This document shows, piece by piece, positions 43,320 to 56,617 of a stretch of DNA of 64,000 bases. The translations under genes were made by a program, and so were the position numbers. The notes under the pieces are model-generated. The model saw only the letters and a list, made by a program, of their open reading frames with translations, did no database searches and had not been told where the DNA came from. The number at the start of each line of letters is the position of its first letter. The first letter of the stretch is position 1. Origin of the DNA: Clavelina lepadiformis (Eukaryota; Chordata; Ascidiacea; Aplousobranchia; Clavelinidae); the NCBI RefSeq assembly GCF_947623445.1, contig NC_135243.1:23382479-23446478 (forward strand), given 5' to 3'.

Positions 43320-46158
43320 TCAATCTGTCTCAAACATTCCCTTCAAGTGTTTAGAAAGTTGACAATCTCGTTGTTTTTGTCGAACGCTCAGCGCTTTCAA
43401 TTCTCTATTCACTTGGCCCCTTATGCTGGGGTCAAGTTTAAGAGCAAGGTCAAAGTCAGCTCTGCATTCTGTCTCATCAAGGATATGAGAGTGCGCCTTG
43501 CCACGTTTGAACAATGCCTTGACGTTGTTCTGGAATTGAGGAAAATTACTCTAATATATTTCTTGAAAATTCATTCATATGACGCGGCAGATTGGAGAGA
43601 AAAATTTTAACTGGGATGTAATTTTTAAAGAAATTTGAAGGCGATTCTAAGTTGGCTGGTGTATTGGATGCAAAATAGTTAAAAATAAATTGCTTATTAC
43701 AACTAAACGAAAACACCAGACAAAATTATGTGATAGAATTCTATGCATGAGAATTAATCACAGTATAATGCCTACATGATAGAAATCAGTTCTAATTTAG
43801 CTCACATTTCCATCGATTTTCTCCAAGACCTCGCTGCAGTTCGTGATACAAACTGTATATTCACCCTGGTTCAGTTTGCACTGGGCGTAGTTTAGAAGCA
43901 GAGGGATCTGTTGCTTGTCAAGATCTATCCAAGAATCAGTGCCAGGTCGTTCCTGAGTTGCGAAAAGTGTTAAGCAAGAGAAAAACCGTGAAAATTGATT
44001 AAATACATTTGTTTGAAATATAGATCGTGCAATAACTTTTTATGTTATATTCATACGTTACAATGCACCACCTTAAATCCCAGTCATATTCGTTATACCA
44101 ATATACAATGCAATGTTGGGAAATATATAAATTGTATCAACAAATTAACTATTTTCAACATTAAGAGTGTTTATCTATTACTCTTACCATTAGGCAAGTT
44201 TGCAAAAATAGCATCATGAAAGTCGAAACCGATAAACTATCAGGCTTTACCAGAAATTGATCGAGAACGTATCAGCTACTCATACATGCACATACCACTC
44301 ACTACCTTTATTTGGAGGTGCTTCAGGCAGCCAATTGCATTTGCGTATTTCTTTTCCGCTTCATCGATCTTCCCATTTCGAAACAACCTGTTTCCATCTT
44401 CGTGATATCTATGTGGAAAGCCAGATGAAAATTATAAAATTTATGAGAATACTAATACATATATATACAAAGCATTTTGTTTTTGCATTTATGTAAGTGT
44501 TTTCAGTACAAACAACTAGACGAATCCAATCATAAAAACAAAATTATAAAAACCAATAATGAAAACAAAAGCTTACTTAGGAATGCTCGCCAACATTTCG
44601 TTTGCATCCATTTGCCATAACTCTTTCTCGTATGTGTTGATCCCCTCAACCTAATATTGTATTACGCATTTTATAAAATTTGCCTATTACCGAGCCACAC
44701 TTCTAGAAACCACGAGTGCATTATTGCTTTTCAATTATTTAGTTATTTCATTTCAGTATTAACGAAGTTGTTTTTGGTTTACAACCTACATTAATTTCAT
44801 TTTCCATGTCCTATATTGAGATCATGTTGCCACCAAATTATTGGCGGCTTTCTCTCTTACCAATGACATGAGCAACAAGGGCAAGTATGAGAACACAAGA
44901 AGGTCAAACAAACTTTTCTTTATGCCAGTGCCATGGAAGTAAAAAACGACGTTAATATCGTATACAACTTTTTTTAGGCATGAATGATGTCACACTTCTA
45001 AAATTGAGACAACAGCCTACTGCCGTTAATGGCAGTCTTAAATTGACAGACCATAAAAGTAATACAATCATTACCTTTAACAGTTCAAACTCAAACACTA
45101 GAGGCACCATATTCTGCTGAAGTTGATTTAAATCGTCATAACCGAGACCATCGTGGGCAGCGTGTAAACCACACGAATGACCCGATTGCTTCTTCCCTGC
45201 ATACAACACAGGGTGAGAGATGATTAACATACATACTATGTATATGAGCCAGACATATTGCCTGACAGTGCAAAGAGGTAACAATGAATGGAAGGTAGGT
45301 AATTACATTTAAATACAGCGTAAACTCTTGTGATAATATTAAGTCTTTACAGTGAAAAACAATAGCTAAAACAATAGCTAAAACACTCGACGAAAATGCT
45401 TGCAGGATAAGTTTTTAAAAATGGTTAGCCAATGAAAGAACTAAATAATCAGTTATACACATGTATTTGCAATGGGGATGCACCATTGTAGAATTTGTAT
45501 TAAGAGATCTGATATAAAGATCTGTTTAATTTGGTGCAGAAACAGCAACTTTGGCACAAAAATTGGGAAATTTTAACATAAACCCATAAATATCACATTT
45601 ACCAAAGTGAAGATCGCGAAGACTTTTTGATATGGTTGGATAATCCATAACACATTGGAGTGGGCACACGAATTGCGCAATTTCGCCGTGCATCATTGTT
45701 GCCACACATTCCTCCCAACATTCCAATTTAAAACTTCGACCAATAAGGAGCTCAAAGGGTTTTCCCCACTTCCGAGAATCATCAATAACAACTTGCTCCT
45801 GTGTTATAAAAAGTCTAGTCAGCTTGCGACCAGATATCTTAAAAGTAATTGACATATACATTAAAAGTTATTTACACACATTAGCCTATACCAGCCCAAG
45901 GGGAAAGCTTTCGACAAAAAATCCAGTGTGTGAAAATGAAAATTTTGGCACTCACTTTGATGAATCTAATGCGTGCAGATGCCACACTTTCTTATACAGC
46001 CATTTAAGAAATATACCAACCTTATTGTTTTCCTTGATTGTTCTGAAGTGAAAAGTAGCTTTAGATCCTGTCTCAAATGATGGTTTCTTTCCATTTCCAT
46101 GTTTTAAAATGTTTTTTTGAACTTTAAACTTGCCTACTTTTTCAGTCATTATTACCAT
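43320..46158 (-). CDS. AIP: AH receptor-interacting protein (FKBP-like/TPR co-chaperone)
   Basis: Complete: 7 exons (46021-46158, 45603-45798, 45075-45196, 44577-44650, 44306-44408, 43806-43952, 43320-43529), 990 nt, 329 residues; human AIP has 330. AIP is a cytosolic HSP90 co-chaperone that stabilises client proteins such as the aryl hydrocarbon receptor. The FKBP-type PPIase-like domain covers residues about 1-165 (GSKATFHFRT, DDSRKWGKPFELLIG, MHGEIAQFVCPL), ending in QLQQNMVPLVFEFELLKV. Three TPR motifs follow (GNRLFRNGKIDEAEKKYANA; LLLNYAQCKLNQGEYTVCI; NNVKALFKRGKAHSHI), then a charged C-terminal helix. Exon 3 lacks most of the insert seen between the PPIase and TPR parts of some relatives. 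The start at 46158 matches the family's N-terminus; a second in-frame ATG follows three codons later. AIPL1 is the only close alternative; with one gene visible, AIP is preferred. Confidence 0.93.
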
Positions 46159-46617
46159 TTTGACGGATTAATCACTTAAAAAAATTTTCACGAAATTTTA
46201 AAACACAAATTGCTTAATTGATTATGGTATGAACTACAGAAACACCGTCTTTGCTTTTCAGCCTTTGCCAAATCATGAAATGGTAAGTTATCATCAAATT
46301 CTGGGGCTGCAGTAAAATTGCTGGACTGGCTAATATTATATTAGAAACCAACCTGTATGAAGAGCTTGTATTTCAGCACAGGGGGATTTATTCCAAAAAA
46401 AATTTGGGTCTAGAATATATTTTACGCCATGAGAGTATTTAGACTCTAAATAATTTTTGCCATAACTAATTCTTATTTTAATAAATGGAGCCGATAGGAA
46501 AGACATTGGCTTCTTCCTGCTTATCTGTGCGCCTGTGAAGTGACAAGTTACAACTGTCAACAGATGAAACTAGGCATATAAGAATTACCCAGGCTACCGA
46601 AAGTAATGTTTTCATTA

Positions 46618-47169
46618 GGGCGATTATTTTTTGACCTATAAAACGAAAGTTTTTGACCTAAAAATTGAAAATTTTGACATTAAAAAACTTTTTTTTGACA
46701 AATTTTAACGTATGAATAACTCAAGTAGTTAAATTACGCATTATTGTACAAAAGTTAAATTTATTGTAGTAAAGAAGGGCAAAAATCTGAACACAGACCT
46801 AGCCTATTCTGAAAAGGGAAATGAGCTAATTACAAATCATTGCCAAAAAAACTGCAACTAAGTCCCAACAAAAACTGTGCAATACATTTGTCTAAACTAA
46901 AGATACAAGAAGTATCTAAAGCAAAACCAAAGCAAGAGCTGATTCACAATAAGTAGACAATGCGCCATTTACAACAGTATAAAGTAGGCTAGGCTACAAG
47001 GTGTACAATGTAAAATAACAAGTTCACTGACAGCGCAACCTCTATGACACGACGACAATGCAGTTTGTAAACAATTTTGACTTTGTAAACAATTTTGACA
47101 ATTTTTGACCTAACGCTGTAAATTTGACAATTTTTTGACTTTTTTTGATAAGTCAAAAAATAATCGCCC
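46618..47169. mobile_element. TA-flanked MITE, 552 bp
   Basis: The ends are an exact inverted repeat of GGGCGATTATTTTTTGAC, with TA directly outside both ends as the target duplication. Inside both ends the phrase TTTTTGACCTAA recurs. It is AT-rich and has no coding capacity. The TA duplication suggests mobilisation by a Tc1/mariner-type transposase; the repeat ends match no family I can name. Confidence 0.8.
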
Positions 47170-47334
47170 TATTCATCATTGCTACTTCGCCAGAAAGTTA
47201 CTTCATCACTTTTTATCTTTAACTTAATAGCGCACATTTAATTGCAGCGCACAAATTGAAATCGTGTAAAATTGTTTAACACAAAATAACAGTAACATTT
47301 GTGCTATAAAGCGTTTATTGGTGAATAGTGTCGC

Positions 47335-47625
47335 AAAGACTCGAGTCAAGTCATTGACTCGAGTCACGTTTTTAAATGACTTGACTTGATTCGATTCTCG
47401 AGTTTTTAAATAACTTGATCAAACCATTAAATCTAAGTTTTGAATTTATTGACCAACTGAATTACAGACATTTGATTTCGTTGCCTACGATCGGTTAAGT
47501 TAAAGGTAGGCTACAGCTAATGACATGACTTGATCTATTTAATAGTTTGACTTAAATATATCGACTTGACTTAAGTCAACTTCCCAAATTACTTGACTTG
47601 AGTCTTAAAAAAATGACTTGGTTAC
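47335..47625. repeat. Region of repeated ACTTGA / GACTCGAGTC units
   Basis: Many direct and inverted copies of GACTTGACTT, GACTCGAGTCA and AAATGACTTG over about 290 bp, with the densest runs at both ends (near 47338-47402 and 47520-47625). It looks like the two ends of a degenerate foldback-type element. Confidence 0.5.
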
Positions 47626-48599
47626 AGCAATGTTGATAACTTTTAAAATACTTTATTGGAAACAGAATTTGCATTAAATCAGGTTTTCAAAAAAAAATTC
47701 TCCAAGTAATTCCAGAGTTTATTTATCGACGTAACTATTAACTTGTTATCGCTTGCTACAAACAATTTTTCAGCGGAATTTGTTAAGTTGAAAACTCCCT
47801 TAGCTTTGCGCAAAGCACTTACTTTTGGTGTCAGACTGTCAGTCACAATTGGCGATTGGTCACTTTTGCTGGTTTTACAGAAGGGTCGCACTTTTTGGCA
47901 GAATTTCAAAAGATCAACGCTTCTTTTATGGCATAAGTCTTTAATGATTTAAATGTACTTAAATACATTATGTTACCTCTGTATTACATACAAAAAGAAA
48001 GACATTATTTGTGTTACATAACCTTTCTCCATCTTTATTGATCGAGATTAGTGATGTTTATTTATTCTTTTTTACATATATTTTTATATCTTTATTCATG
48101 TTAAATAAGCATACCATATTTTTGTGATTGAATAATGTATTTTACTAGGAAACAAACATTGTTCAAGCATTTGTAAATTTATATAATCGTCCAATCATAC
48201 TTTACTGTAGACAATAGCCTACTTTCATCAAGAAGTCTACATTCGACTTAATTTTCTCATAAAAATCACAGCAGGAGAAGTCAGTGTTAATTTTGCAGGT
48301 GATAAGGGCTTTCACATTCAAATGGTTTTTGCAGAAGGAAATACAAACAAGTAACGGTACCGTACGAAATAAGTTCTTTCAATAACCTAACTGCAAAAAG
48401 ATTACCTCCTCCTTCTAACCTACTATTACTGAACTAGCGAATGCGTTAACAATCAACTCACTACTGGACCAATTACCAGCTAGAATGACGTAACAATTAC
48501 TTTCCCATTTAACAAAACGAAACAATAACACGCATCGAGCATTACTCTTCAGAAAATTGGCTAAACAACCTAATCACAGCATGTTAATATTCGTGTAAT

Positions 48600-48725
48600 G
48601 TAGGGGAATGCTGGCTGACTAAAGCGGGACTTTGGGTTGACTGACCGGGACGCCGGATCAGAGCCTTAAAAAACGGGCCTGTCCCGGCTAAAACGGGACA
48701 TATGGTAAGCCTAACATTAAAAAAA
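48600..48725. repeat. GGGAC-rich DNA-transposon-end-like block
   Basis: Read on the minus strand it contains ACCATATGTCCCGTTTTAGC, CGGGACAGGCCCG and further GTCCCG repeats. This resembles the ends of short DNA-transposon relics seen in many animal genomes. No coding capacity; the exact family is not identified. Confidence 0.35.
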
Positions 48726-48750
48726 TGTCATTTTCGAAGGATGTCTTCAC

Positions 48751-48830
48751 TGGTTGCTGTAGTGGTTATTGGGCTGTTATTCCCTTCCTGCAGTTTTACG
48801 AAAACTTCAGAGTTCAATTCTCACTGAATA
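48751..48830 (+). repeat. tRNA-derived SINE head
   Basis: TTGCTGTAGTGGTTATTGG fits a pol III A-box and GAGTTCAATTCTC, about 55 bp later, fits a B-box. The pieces between do not fold as a tRNA, so this is a SINE head rather than a tRNA gene. Confidence 0.45.
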
Positions 48831-49143
48831 TATGAGCGAGGTTATAGAGCCACGTTAGAAGCCTATTCTTCCTCTGTCACAACACAATCGGTAAAAAGCA
48901 TTTTCAACGATGGTACGACTTACACGACTTCAATTCTTATCTGATGATTTTATTTCAAAAAACTAAAAATGTTTGAAATGCTTATGATGAACTTTTAAAA
49001 TTTAGCAACAGTGAAATCAAGGAATCAAGACACTTTTAGCAAAGATTGACAAAAATCGATTCGATAAAGCGCATAAAAAATAAATTTTCTTTCTCAATTC
49101 TAATTCTGATGTTTCAAAAACATGAAAATCCATAGAAATCAGG

Positions 49144-52100
49144 TTAAATGTCATGCTTGAGTGAACCGTGGAACTTGGCGTGGTAGGTGGCGAGTTGAAG
49201 CTGACGCCGGATACGATCGGCTTCCATCTCCCGGAAGTAGATGTCCTCATCATCGCGGACGATTCTCTCCTGAAGATCGCGGACCTCGCGCTCCATCTTC
49301 TCGCGAAGTCCGCTCTTCATCTGACGTAACAACTACACGACAAGTGAGTTAGTACGCATGAGGAAATGACAAGTGTGTTTGTTTGTATGATTCGTTGAAT
49401 TTACATGAAGTTAGATTCTAACGAGTTATACAGCTTGGGAATTTTAGTTTTATCTTGTTATGCTCCTATTGTTATTCTTGTGCTGTTTGCCTCATTATAC
49501 TACAACAATGCCTTAAGAATAACATAGCGATGCCTATCATTACAGTCTACAGGGTAGTACTATGACATGCAAAGTTTAACGAAGGTAAGTAGTAAATAAG
49601 CAAGAGATCAGCCCAGCATCAAGCTGTCGTATGTACGTTATGTACGAGGTGAAAAATTAAGTTTCTAAAAACGAAATTTCTACAAAGTCACTCCTATTAC
49701 CTTAGTTTGCGATTTATCCCGAATTCGAAGATCAGTCTTTTCTTTTTCAAGAGTCTCCGCCAAAATTGCGAATTGATCTTTGTAATAATTCTCCATGGAC
49801 TCAATCTCGTCTCTCTGGCGCCTCTGTTGTTCATTCCGCTTGTCACGTGCGTAGCAGCGCAAATCATTCAAGCGTGAACGCTGTATGCTTAAGCCTTCCT
49901 CGAAGAGATTCTTGAAAAGCTGCAGAGAGATACAGCAAAATGTGGTTGAGGAGTTGTTGACTGAGGTCACTGAAACCATCCCGGTAACTGTTCGTCATAA
50001 ACCGCTTTGTTACAACTCGGGAAAAACTATTCCGCAAATTGTCATAATTAATAACAATAATATTAAGAAATTAAGATAATTCGGTAATTAAGGTAGGAGG
50101 AAATCATTTGCAAAAGCACCATAAATTTATCCGTTAAAAGACACATTGCGGCTGGATTAGTCAACAAGAATTTCAAGCAAGTTCAACGTATAAGAGCAAA
50201 TAAATGAAATAGATTTCTCAGTTCATTTTTAGAGTTGACCTATAAAGAAACTCGATAAGTTCGCAAGTTTAACTGCAAAGAATGGACGTAACGGCTTGAG
50301 TTTTCAGTTAAAATCCTCAAATAAATGCGATGCTTTTCTTAATAACAACGTTCGAACAATCGTCAACAATAAACATTATAACGTCATACTCACTTTTTCT
50401 TCTCGCGTTCGTCTTTTTAGCATCCGGGACCTCATCTGAAGTTGGTAATCTCTGTAATACCTTCTCACACGGGCGGACTGCTGTCTCCGGTCCTTCATGT
50501 TGCGTTGCGCCTCCCTCTTGTTGCTGGCTCGGTCCTTGGAGTCTCGGACCCGCTGGTTGTGTTCGTGCTCGCGACGCATTATCTCCGTCAGAAGCTCATG
50601 TTTGTGGTGGGCTTCTTGTAACTGTGACGTCACAATGGTATATCTGATTTCTACTCGGTTTTATGGCGATGTAGGATGTGGGAAAAAGGGTTTTAACTTT
50701 TAATGGCTTAATATGGGCGATATTACGTTAACAATAATTGTTATTGAAATAAGTTAATAATAATGTTAGTAAAATAAACAAACAAATGTCAATGTGCTGA
50801 TGACATCTTCTCAAACTAAATCCAAGATAAAACCGGAACAAACTTCCACCTGTTTCTCATTGTTCCTCTTTTGCCTCATGTGGTTGCTTTCACTCCGAGT
50901 CAGTCTCTCGATCTGTTGGAACTGCTTCCTCCAAGCATTATTCAACGCAGTTGAGGACAACTCGAGTCCTGGGAACTCAGCGATGAGAGCAGGGAGCAAG
51001 TCGTGTTCCCCGATTACCATGTTGCCCTGGATTTTCTTCTTTATTGGTCTCATGCGGCTGTTTGGAGTTTTTTGGACTAAAAATTTGTATTGTTCAACAA
51101 TAGTTATCTGATGTCGCTGTTGATACTGATGGTGGTTCGTGGACACTTTATTTCTATTTTTAAGTTGAAGTGAACTGTTTGATCGTTTTTTGAAATCAAA
51201 TTTTTAAGGGTTAATTTTTGTCTCACAGAACAACTTGAAACAAGCAAAGTTTGAACAACTTCTAAAACTGAACAATTTGTTCCACAAGTTCATACTTTCA
51301 CTCGAGTATTCATAAATTTAACTCCAAAATGCATCAAGTCAACAATTTAATGCAGTTTTTGCAACGATTAAGCAGAAAAAAACATCTCAACTTACCGTTG
51401 GTGGTTTGCCAACTCTTCCACTTCGCTGCGGCGGCGAGATCTTTTTTCATGCTTGACTGCTTCCCAAGTTGACTCCTTTGAGCTCTCTTCTGCTGTTGGA
51501 TGATGGCACCTCTTAAAAATCTTTCGGTGGAGTCAGCGCGATCGACAAGAGGTTTTATTTTTCTCCTTTCTACTTCTTCCACCTCGTCAAGATGATCTCG
51601 GTAACTGCTGGACAGAACCTGCAGATAGACATCAAATGATCTCAAATGACATCAGAAAATATGCGACGGTATTTGCTCAATAAAAAAGTAAGGTTTTGTT
51701 TCCAGTGCTAATACTTCATATGCAACAGGTTTAACCAGCTGTTGTTTGCGAAAAATTTAACTTATCCCAAATGTGGAAAGTATAAGATAATTTTCTAAGG
51801 GATAACAACAGTAATTAAGATAGGTGAGCACTACACAGGAGTTAATTAGTGGCAATTATCAGAGAAAAAAGTTTTCTACGATAATTTATAGCCATGGAAA
51901 AAAACCTTTAACGTTCACAGAAAATACCTGGTTCTTAATATCTTGAAGTTCCTTTTCTTTCCTTAAAACGTCTTTAAAGTTCTTGAGTTCTTCAGCAGTC
52001 TGGGTTGAAACCGTGTCTTCAAATCGAACATTCTTCTGTTTTTGTTTCATTCTCAGGGATTCCCCATAACTTTCGCCAAGAGCATCTTCGGGGAAATATT

Positions 52101-55100
52101 TTGAAAATTAACTTTTTACAGCTGATCGTATGACTCGTAGTAAGGAAGTTTGTGAACCATGCCTGGGATATCGGACCAATAAATTACGATATCAGGGGTA
52201 CCCAAAAAGCGTTTTGGCAACTGTTGAAAAGACTTACTTCAAATACATGAAATTGAGCTGCTGCGCTGACGCAGTTTACAACATATAATGGGCACAAATA
52301 ATACATTAATCACATCATCATCAACTTTAACTTTCAAACCTGTCGAGGATCCCGTAGAATCTACATGTGCTTGCTCTGTTTCATTGACACTGTTAAAAGT
52401 ATTATGATTAAGTTATTAATATCTTTAATGCATATTAATCAATAATTACTAATCAATACTAATAACTTGAATAACTACTAAGCAAGAATTACGATTATAA
52501 TCGTCAAATATAATCTTTATTTTAAATTATGCTTCATGAATTTTTAAACTGTGGCTTGCATTGTACTAAAGCAGCCATGTCCAACTGGCAGATGCATAAC
52601 ATCACGTTTTCGTGGTCATGCAAGTGCATACTAATAACAACCGGACCTAAGTTAGACCACCGGGAAATTATTGTCGGGGAAACTCTGACCAATGGGAATG
52701 GACTAAAACTGACCAATTGTTTCCGGGAGCGATCAGCTTTGTCAAAATCTTTTACTCATGAATACAACACAAGCCAAGTCACGTTCATGGTTGGAGAAAA
52801 GAATTAGGGTCGTAAACAACACGGTTAAAATCTCTTGCCGGTTTATCACGAGTGCTTCTACCTTTCACCGGTATCATCAACAGTCGTGCTACCATCCTTG
52901 TGGGGAGTTACAAAATATTTCTTCCGGACCTTCTTTGATTCCTCCACCGTCTTCTGAAGATTTTCGAGAAGAGCTTCCCAATCTCGGTTTGGAGGTAGAA
53001 TGCCTGAGTCCGATTCTCTGAGAAAAGACATCAAAAATTTATCCCCAGTTTATTAATTTGTAAGTCAAGTTCTTCAAAACAAGGCCGTCTGGACATTTTT
53101 AAAAGTGAAACTGTATCAAGGAATGGATTTTTTACTCATGCTTTAAAACGTTGACTTTCACATACATTTAGGTTGAACTTCATTTCCACACTTTAGAAAC
53201 GTGTTTAAACTCAAACAAAATCAATATTAACCAAACTACAAAGGAACGATAAACCAAAATGCAACAACAATGGCACAATATGAAACTTGAAAGAATTGCA
53301 AACTCATTGAAGTCACCCATGTTGTCTTTCTGGGACATAGGAACCATTTGTGGTGTAAGTAGACCGCAATGCATTGTTCCGACTGTTTTGATCGCCCAAT
53401 GTTGGACGAGGAATCCCATCTGCTACATCGAGACCTTCGGATATTTGGGAAGTTGGAGTTTGGTTGTCCTAAGATAAGAAATAAGTTGATGTTGATCCAT
53501 AAAATATCTTCATAACTGGAGCATGGGCATGTTTGATGTCTATGTTTCATGTTGGTTTGCGATCGGTTTATAACCACATACATTGATAATTGATCACAAC
53601 ACTAATCCATGTTACATTTCAACATCGTCAGAATGAATTTACAGGTTTCCTGAAAATGTTTTATTTGTATTTCCAATCATCACGTGTTTTTTAAAGATTT
53701 TTTACACTCTATTCCGTAAGTTGTTTTCATTATGAGATAATTTAGATTACAACATGCACTCATCTATTCTGGATCAAATATTATCTATAAACACTTCTCT
53801 AATACGAATTACGAACCTCCTCAGAAAGTTGTTCTTTGTCTTCTAAAATGACCGACGTAGATTTAACTGACCCATCGTGTGACCTTTCACTTGTGACATC
53901 ACTGACACTCATTCCTGATCCTTTAACTGAGGTATCAAGGATTACATCGGGTTCGGGCTTGTCGGGGATTTTGTAAGTTGAACCGAGACCCAACGACTTT
54001 GAGAGAGAGTTTGTAAGATCGTTGAGAATCCTTTGAGTGCTTCCTGCATCTGCAGGATGCTTTAACGACTCGATCAACATCGGACGAGGTTCGATGTCAT
54101 CGTCCAAATTAATCAACGACTCGGTTCTATCACTGACCACAGCATTTCTGCTCAAGTCAGTTGAATTTAGAGTGTGTTCCGTGATCTCGTTTAAACTTGG
54201 ACGTAACTCCTCCCACTCATCTTTGCTGGACGCGGGAGAGAAAGATCTTGGAAGAGGAACAAATTGTTCTCCTTCCTCCACTTCAGAAAACTTGTGAGGT
54301 GTGACATCATAGTTGATGAGGTCAGCAGTGCATACGGAAGTATCGCTGAAAGAACATTTAAAGACTAAAACTTGCCGAAAAAATTCAATTTTTTTCAACA
54401 AAAGATAGTTTTTTGCAAACTTTTTATAAATCATTTTATATAAATAATGTAAAATACCTTTCGAGGTTTTGTTGTTTGAGCAAATTACTTTGCACACTAA
54501 ATTGATCAGAATCAACATCAGCTTCATCTAACAAAGTTTAGAAAACTGCATATGATATTCTTTAAACAGAAATCCAACACTGACAATGCAAGCTTATTTG
54601 CATTATACTCATACATAGGGTGCTATGTAGAAAAACAGAAGCAAATAAATCTCAATTTAAATTATGTTGCATTATCTGCTGTTGCCCGGTCATGAGTCCA
54701 ATACAGCAGGACAATACCCTGTGTCACTGGTGGACAATTTTTGTTGCAGTAATTTTGAAATGAAATCTTTGTTATTAATCATGTAACTTCTTTATAAATC
54801 GCTTAACCAACGCTTAGTGGAAAAACAGTAAACTAGCTCAGCCGTATTGTTGTTACTGTGACATATTTGTTCTGGATTAAATCTGAGAGTTTTTAGAAAA
54901 CCAGCAGTAAGTTCAGCAAAATGACCCCAACAAACAGAAACATGACTTGCTGTAATACACAGACATCAGCTGTCCACGTAAAAAACATAACATACCACCA
55001 CTGTCTGCATTACTGCTGATCTGATCGAGCATAAACTCGAGCAATCCATCGAGAATTTCAAGCAAGTTGTACACGGTTGCTGGGTCGCCTTCAACGAAGC

Positions 55101-55706
55101 ATGACGGCGAGATGTGAGAGAGATCAACGTGAAGGTAATCGTTTGACAACGTGTCAACGACACATGTGATGTTGTGCTCCTGTGACTCCGTCGTTGTACA
55201 ATCAGTAAGTACACCTGGGTATATTTGTTGTTTAAACGAGGGAAAAAAATGGATCAAGACGCATTTTGATTTAAAACAAATCTAAGATCACAATAAAATT
55301 TTATGCATTTACTAATTGATCAAATTTAAAAAGTGAAAGTACTTTAAAGTAAACGTAACGTTTAGGAGAGCGTGATTAATAAAGAGATGTAAACAAAAAC
55401 AACAAACCAGCAGGGAATTCCCCCATGATAGCGTGGTAAAGCACCAGGATGAAATCACTTGTGCATTGGGAAGCTTCATTGATATTGATTCCCAAATTGC
55501 ACTTGAGGACGACTGCATTCGAAAGTCGAACAACATCTGAAGAGAAAATACTCCATAAATTTAATTCGACTCAAAAAGGTTTCAGAAGATTGTTGCTTCT
55601 ACAATTATATATATGCACCATTATGACCCCAGTTATATTAACAAATTTGATAAATATGCAAAGATTATTCTGTCACAAACCAACCTTGATCGGAGATTAG
55701 ATCCAT
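49144..55706 (-). CDS. CEP95: Centrosomal protein CEP95-like coiled-coil protein
   Basis: Complete: 14 exons (55685-55706, 55408-55536, 54996-55214, 54458-54527, 53817-54345, 53317-53468, 52862-53017, 52340-52389, 51928-52085, 51396-51618, 50850-51076, 50394-50621, 49701-49919, 49144-49332), 2571 nt, 856 residues; human CEP95 is of similar length. CEP95 sits at centrosomes and spindle poles; its molecular role is poorly known. Residues about 1-125 form the N-terminal calponin-homology-like domain (VVRLSNAVVLKCNLGININE; NDYLHVDLSHISPSC; VYNLLEILDGLLEFML), the part that matches CEP95 best. Residues about 125-440 are Ser/Glu-rich and probably disordered. Residues about 440-856 are long charged coiled coils (KQKQKNVRFEDTV; RMRPIKKKIQGNMVIGEHDL; FREMEADRIRRQLQLATY). 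The first exon codes for only 7 residues. The donor of exon 7 was set at 52862 because the other choice leads to a stop in exon 8. Confidence 0.9.
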
Positions 55707-56617
55707 GCTTGAGAGCAACTTTTTAGGAACGCGAAAGCTTTTTGTTACAATAAAGTTTTTTAGAAAAAATGCATTTAAAAATTTGCAGCTAAAAGATAAG
55801 AAAAAGTTTTAATATTTTGATATGATGAAAAAGTTGTGTTTTAACATTTGCTGCTTTTTTTCATCATCTGAGGAAATAAAGTCAGAAGCTTCCAATCAAA
55901 TACGTTAAAAAAATGAATGAGTCGTATCGCTTTAAAATACAAGCCCGGTACGCAAGAATTACAAAATACCAGTTTTGATAACTACCAGTCTGTTACTAAG
56001 TTAAGGAATGTGAAAATTTCAACTTTTACAGCAATTGATAACGAACTCGAAAATTGCAACAGGTTGAGTAAATTGGCAACAATAAAATATTAACACAGAG
56101 TAAAATTTATTTCTATGTTATGTATCAAATTTAAATCACTTTTTGAATGCTTTATTTTCTGAAAATTTGTGATATTTTTTTTAAGTAGCAAGTAAAATTT
56201 TATCTGGGATTTGTAACAAAATTGCATTTTACTGGAAATTCTATGAAAATATTTTCTTTTGACCAACATTAGTGTTGATTCCTTGAAAATATGTTCCCAA
56301 ATGTGGGCCATTTGAGTACAATCAAGTCTCGAAATTAATTTGGCATAGGTCTAATGCTGCTAGACCTAAAGAAACTGACTTAAAAAAATTACACAAGCAC
56401 AACTTTTTTCGCTAAGTAAACAAAGTACCACAAAATTGTTTTTTCTGAATGATTTGTGCATATAACCGTTACAGTTCAAGTTTTTTGCGAGACGGATCTC
56501 TACCCACAAAAAGAAAACTTTTCAACCTGGGTCGGGATGACATAGGACGGTGATTTTAGTCATGACACTTTTTTTCTCCAGAAAACGATGACAAAAGTCT
56601 TACTTAAATCATTTGCT
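55707..56617. other. Gene-free stretch upstream of CEP95
   Basis: AT-rich, with no exon or repeat I can support. It should hold the CEP95 promoter and, if the next entry is real, that gene's 3' UTR. Confidence 0.45.

Larger units (their letters stand above)
46159..49143. other. Intergenic region rich in repeats
   Basis: No supported exon. It holds a TA-flanked MITE (46618-47169), a run of ACTTGA/GACTCGAGTC units (47335-47625), an AT-rich unannotated block (47640-48590), a GGGAC-rich transposon-end-like block (48600-48725) and a tRNA-like SINE (48751-48830). A candidate poly(A) signal for CEP95 (AATAAA on the minus strand) is at 48948-48953. Confidence 0.55.

Noticed and set aside
48751-48830. 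Intact tRNA gene
   Set aside because: A-box and B-box are present, but the sequence cannot form the four tRNA arms, so a SINE head is the better reading.
49161-49352. Plus-strand Arg/Ser-rich frame
   Set aside because: Antisense shadow of the last CEP95 exon.
50330-50703. Plus-strand Cys/Ser-rich frames
   Set aside because: Antisense shadows of CEP95 exon 12; the minus strand carries the coiled coil.
52869-52869. Alternative donor for CEP95 exon 7 (CCG|GTGAAA)
   Set aside because: It puts exon 8 in a frame with a stop. The donor at 52862 keeps the frame open through all later exons.
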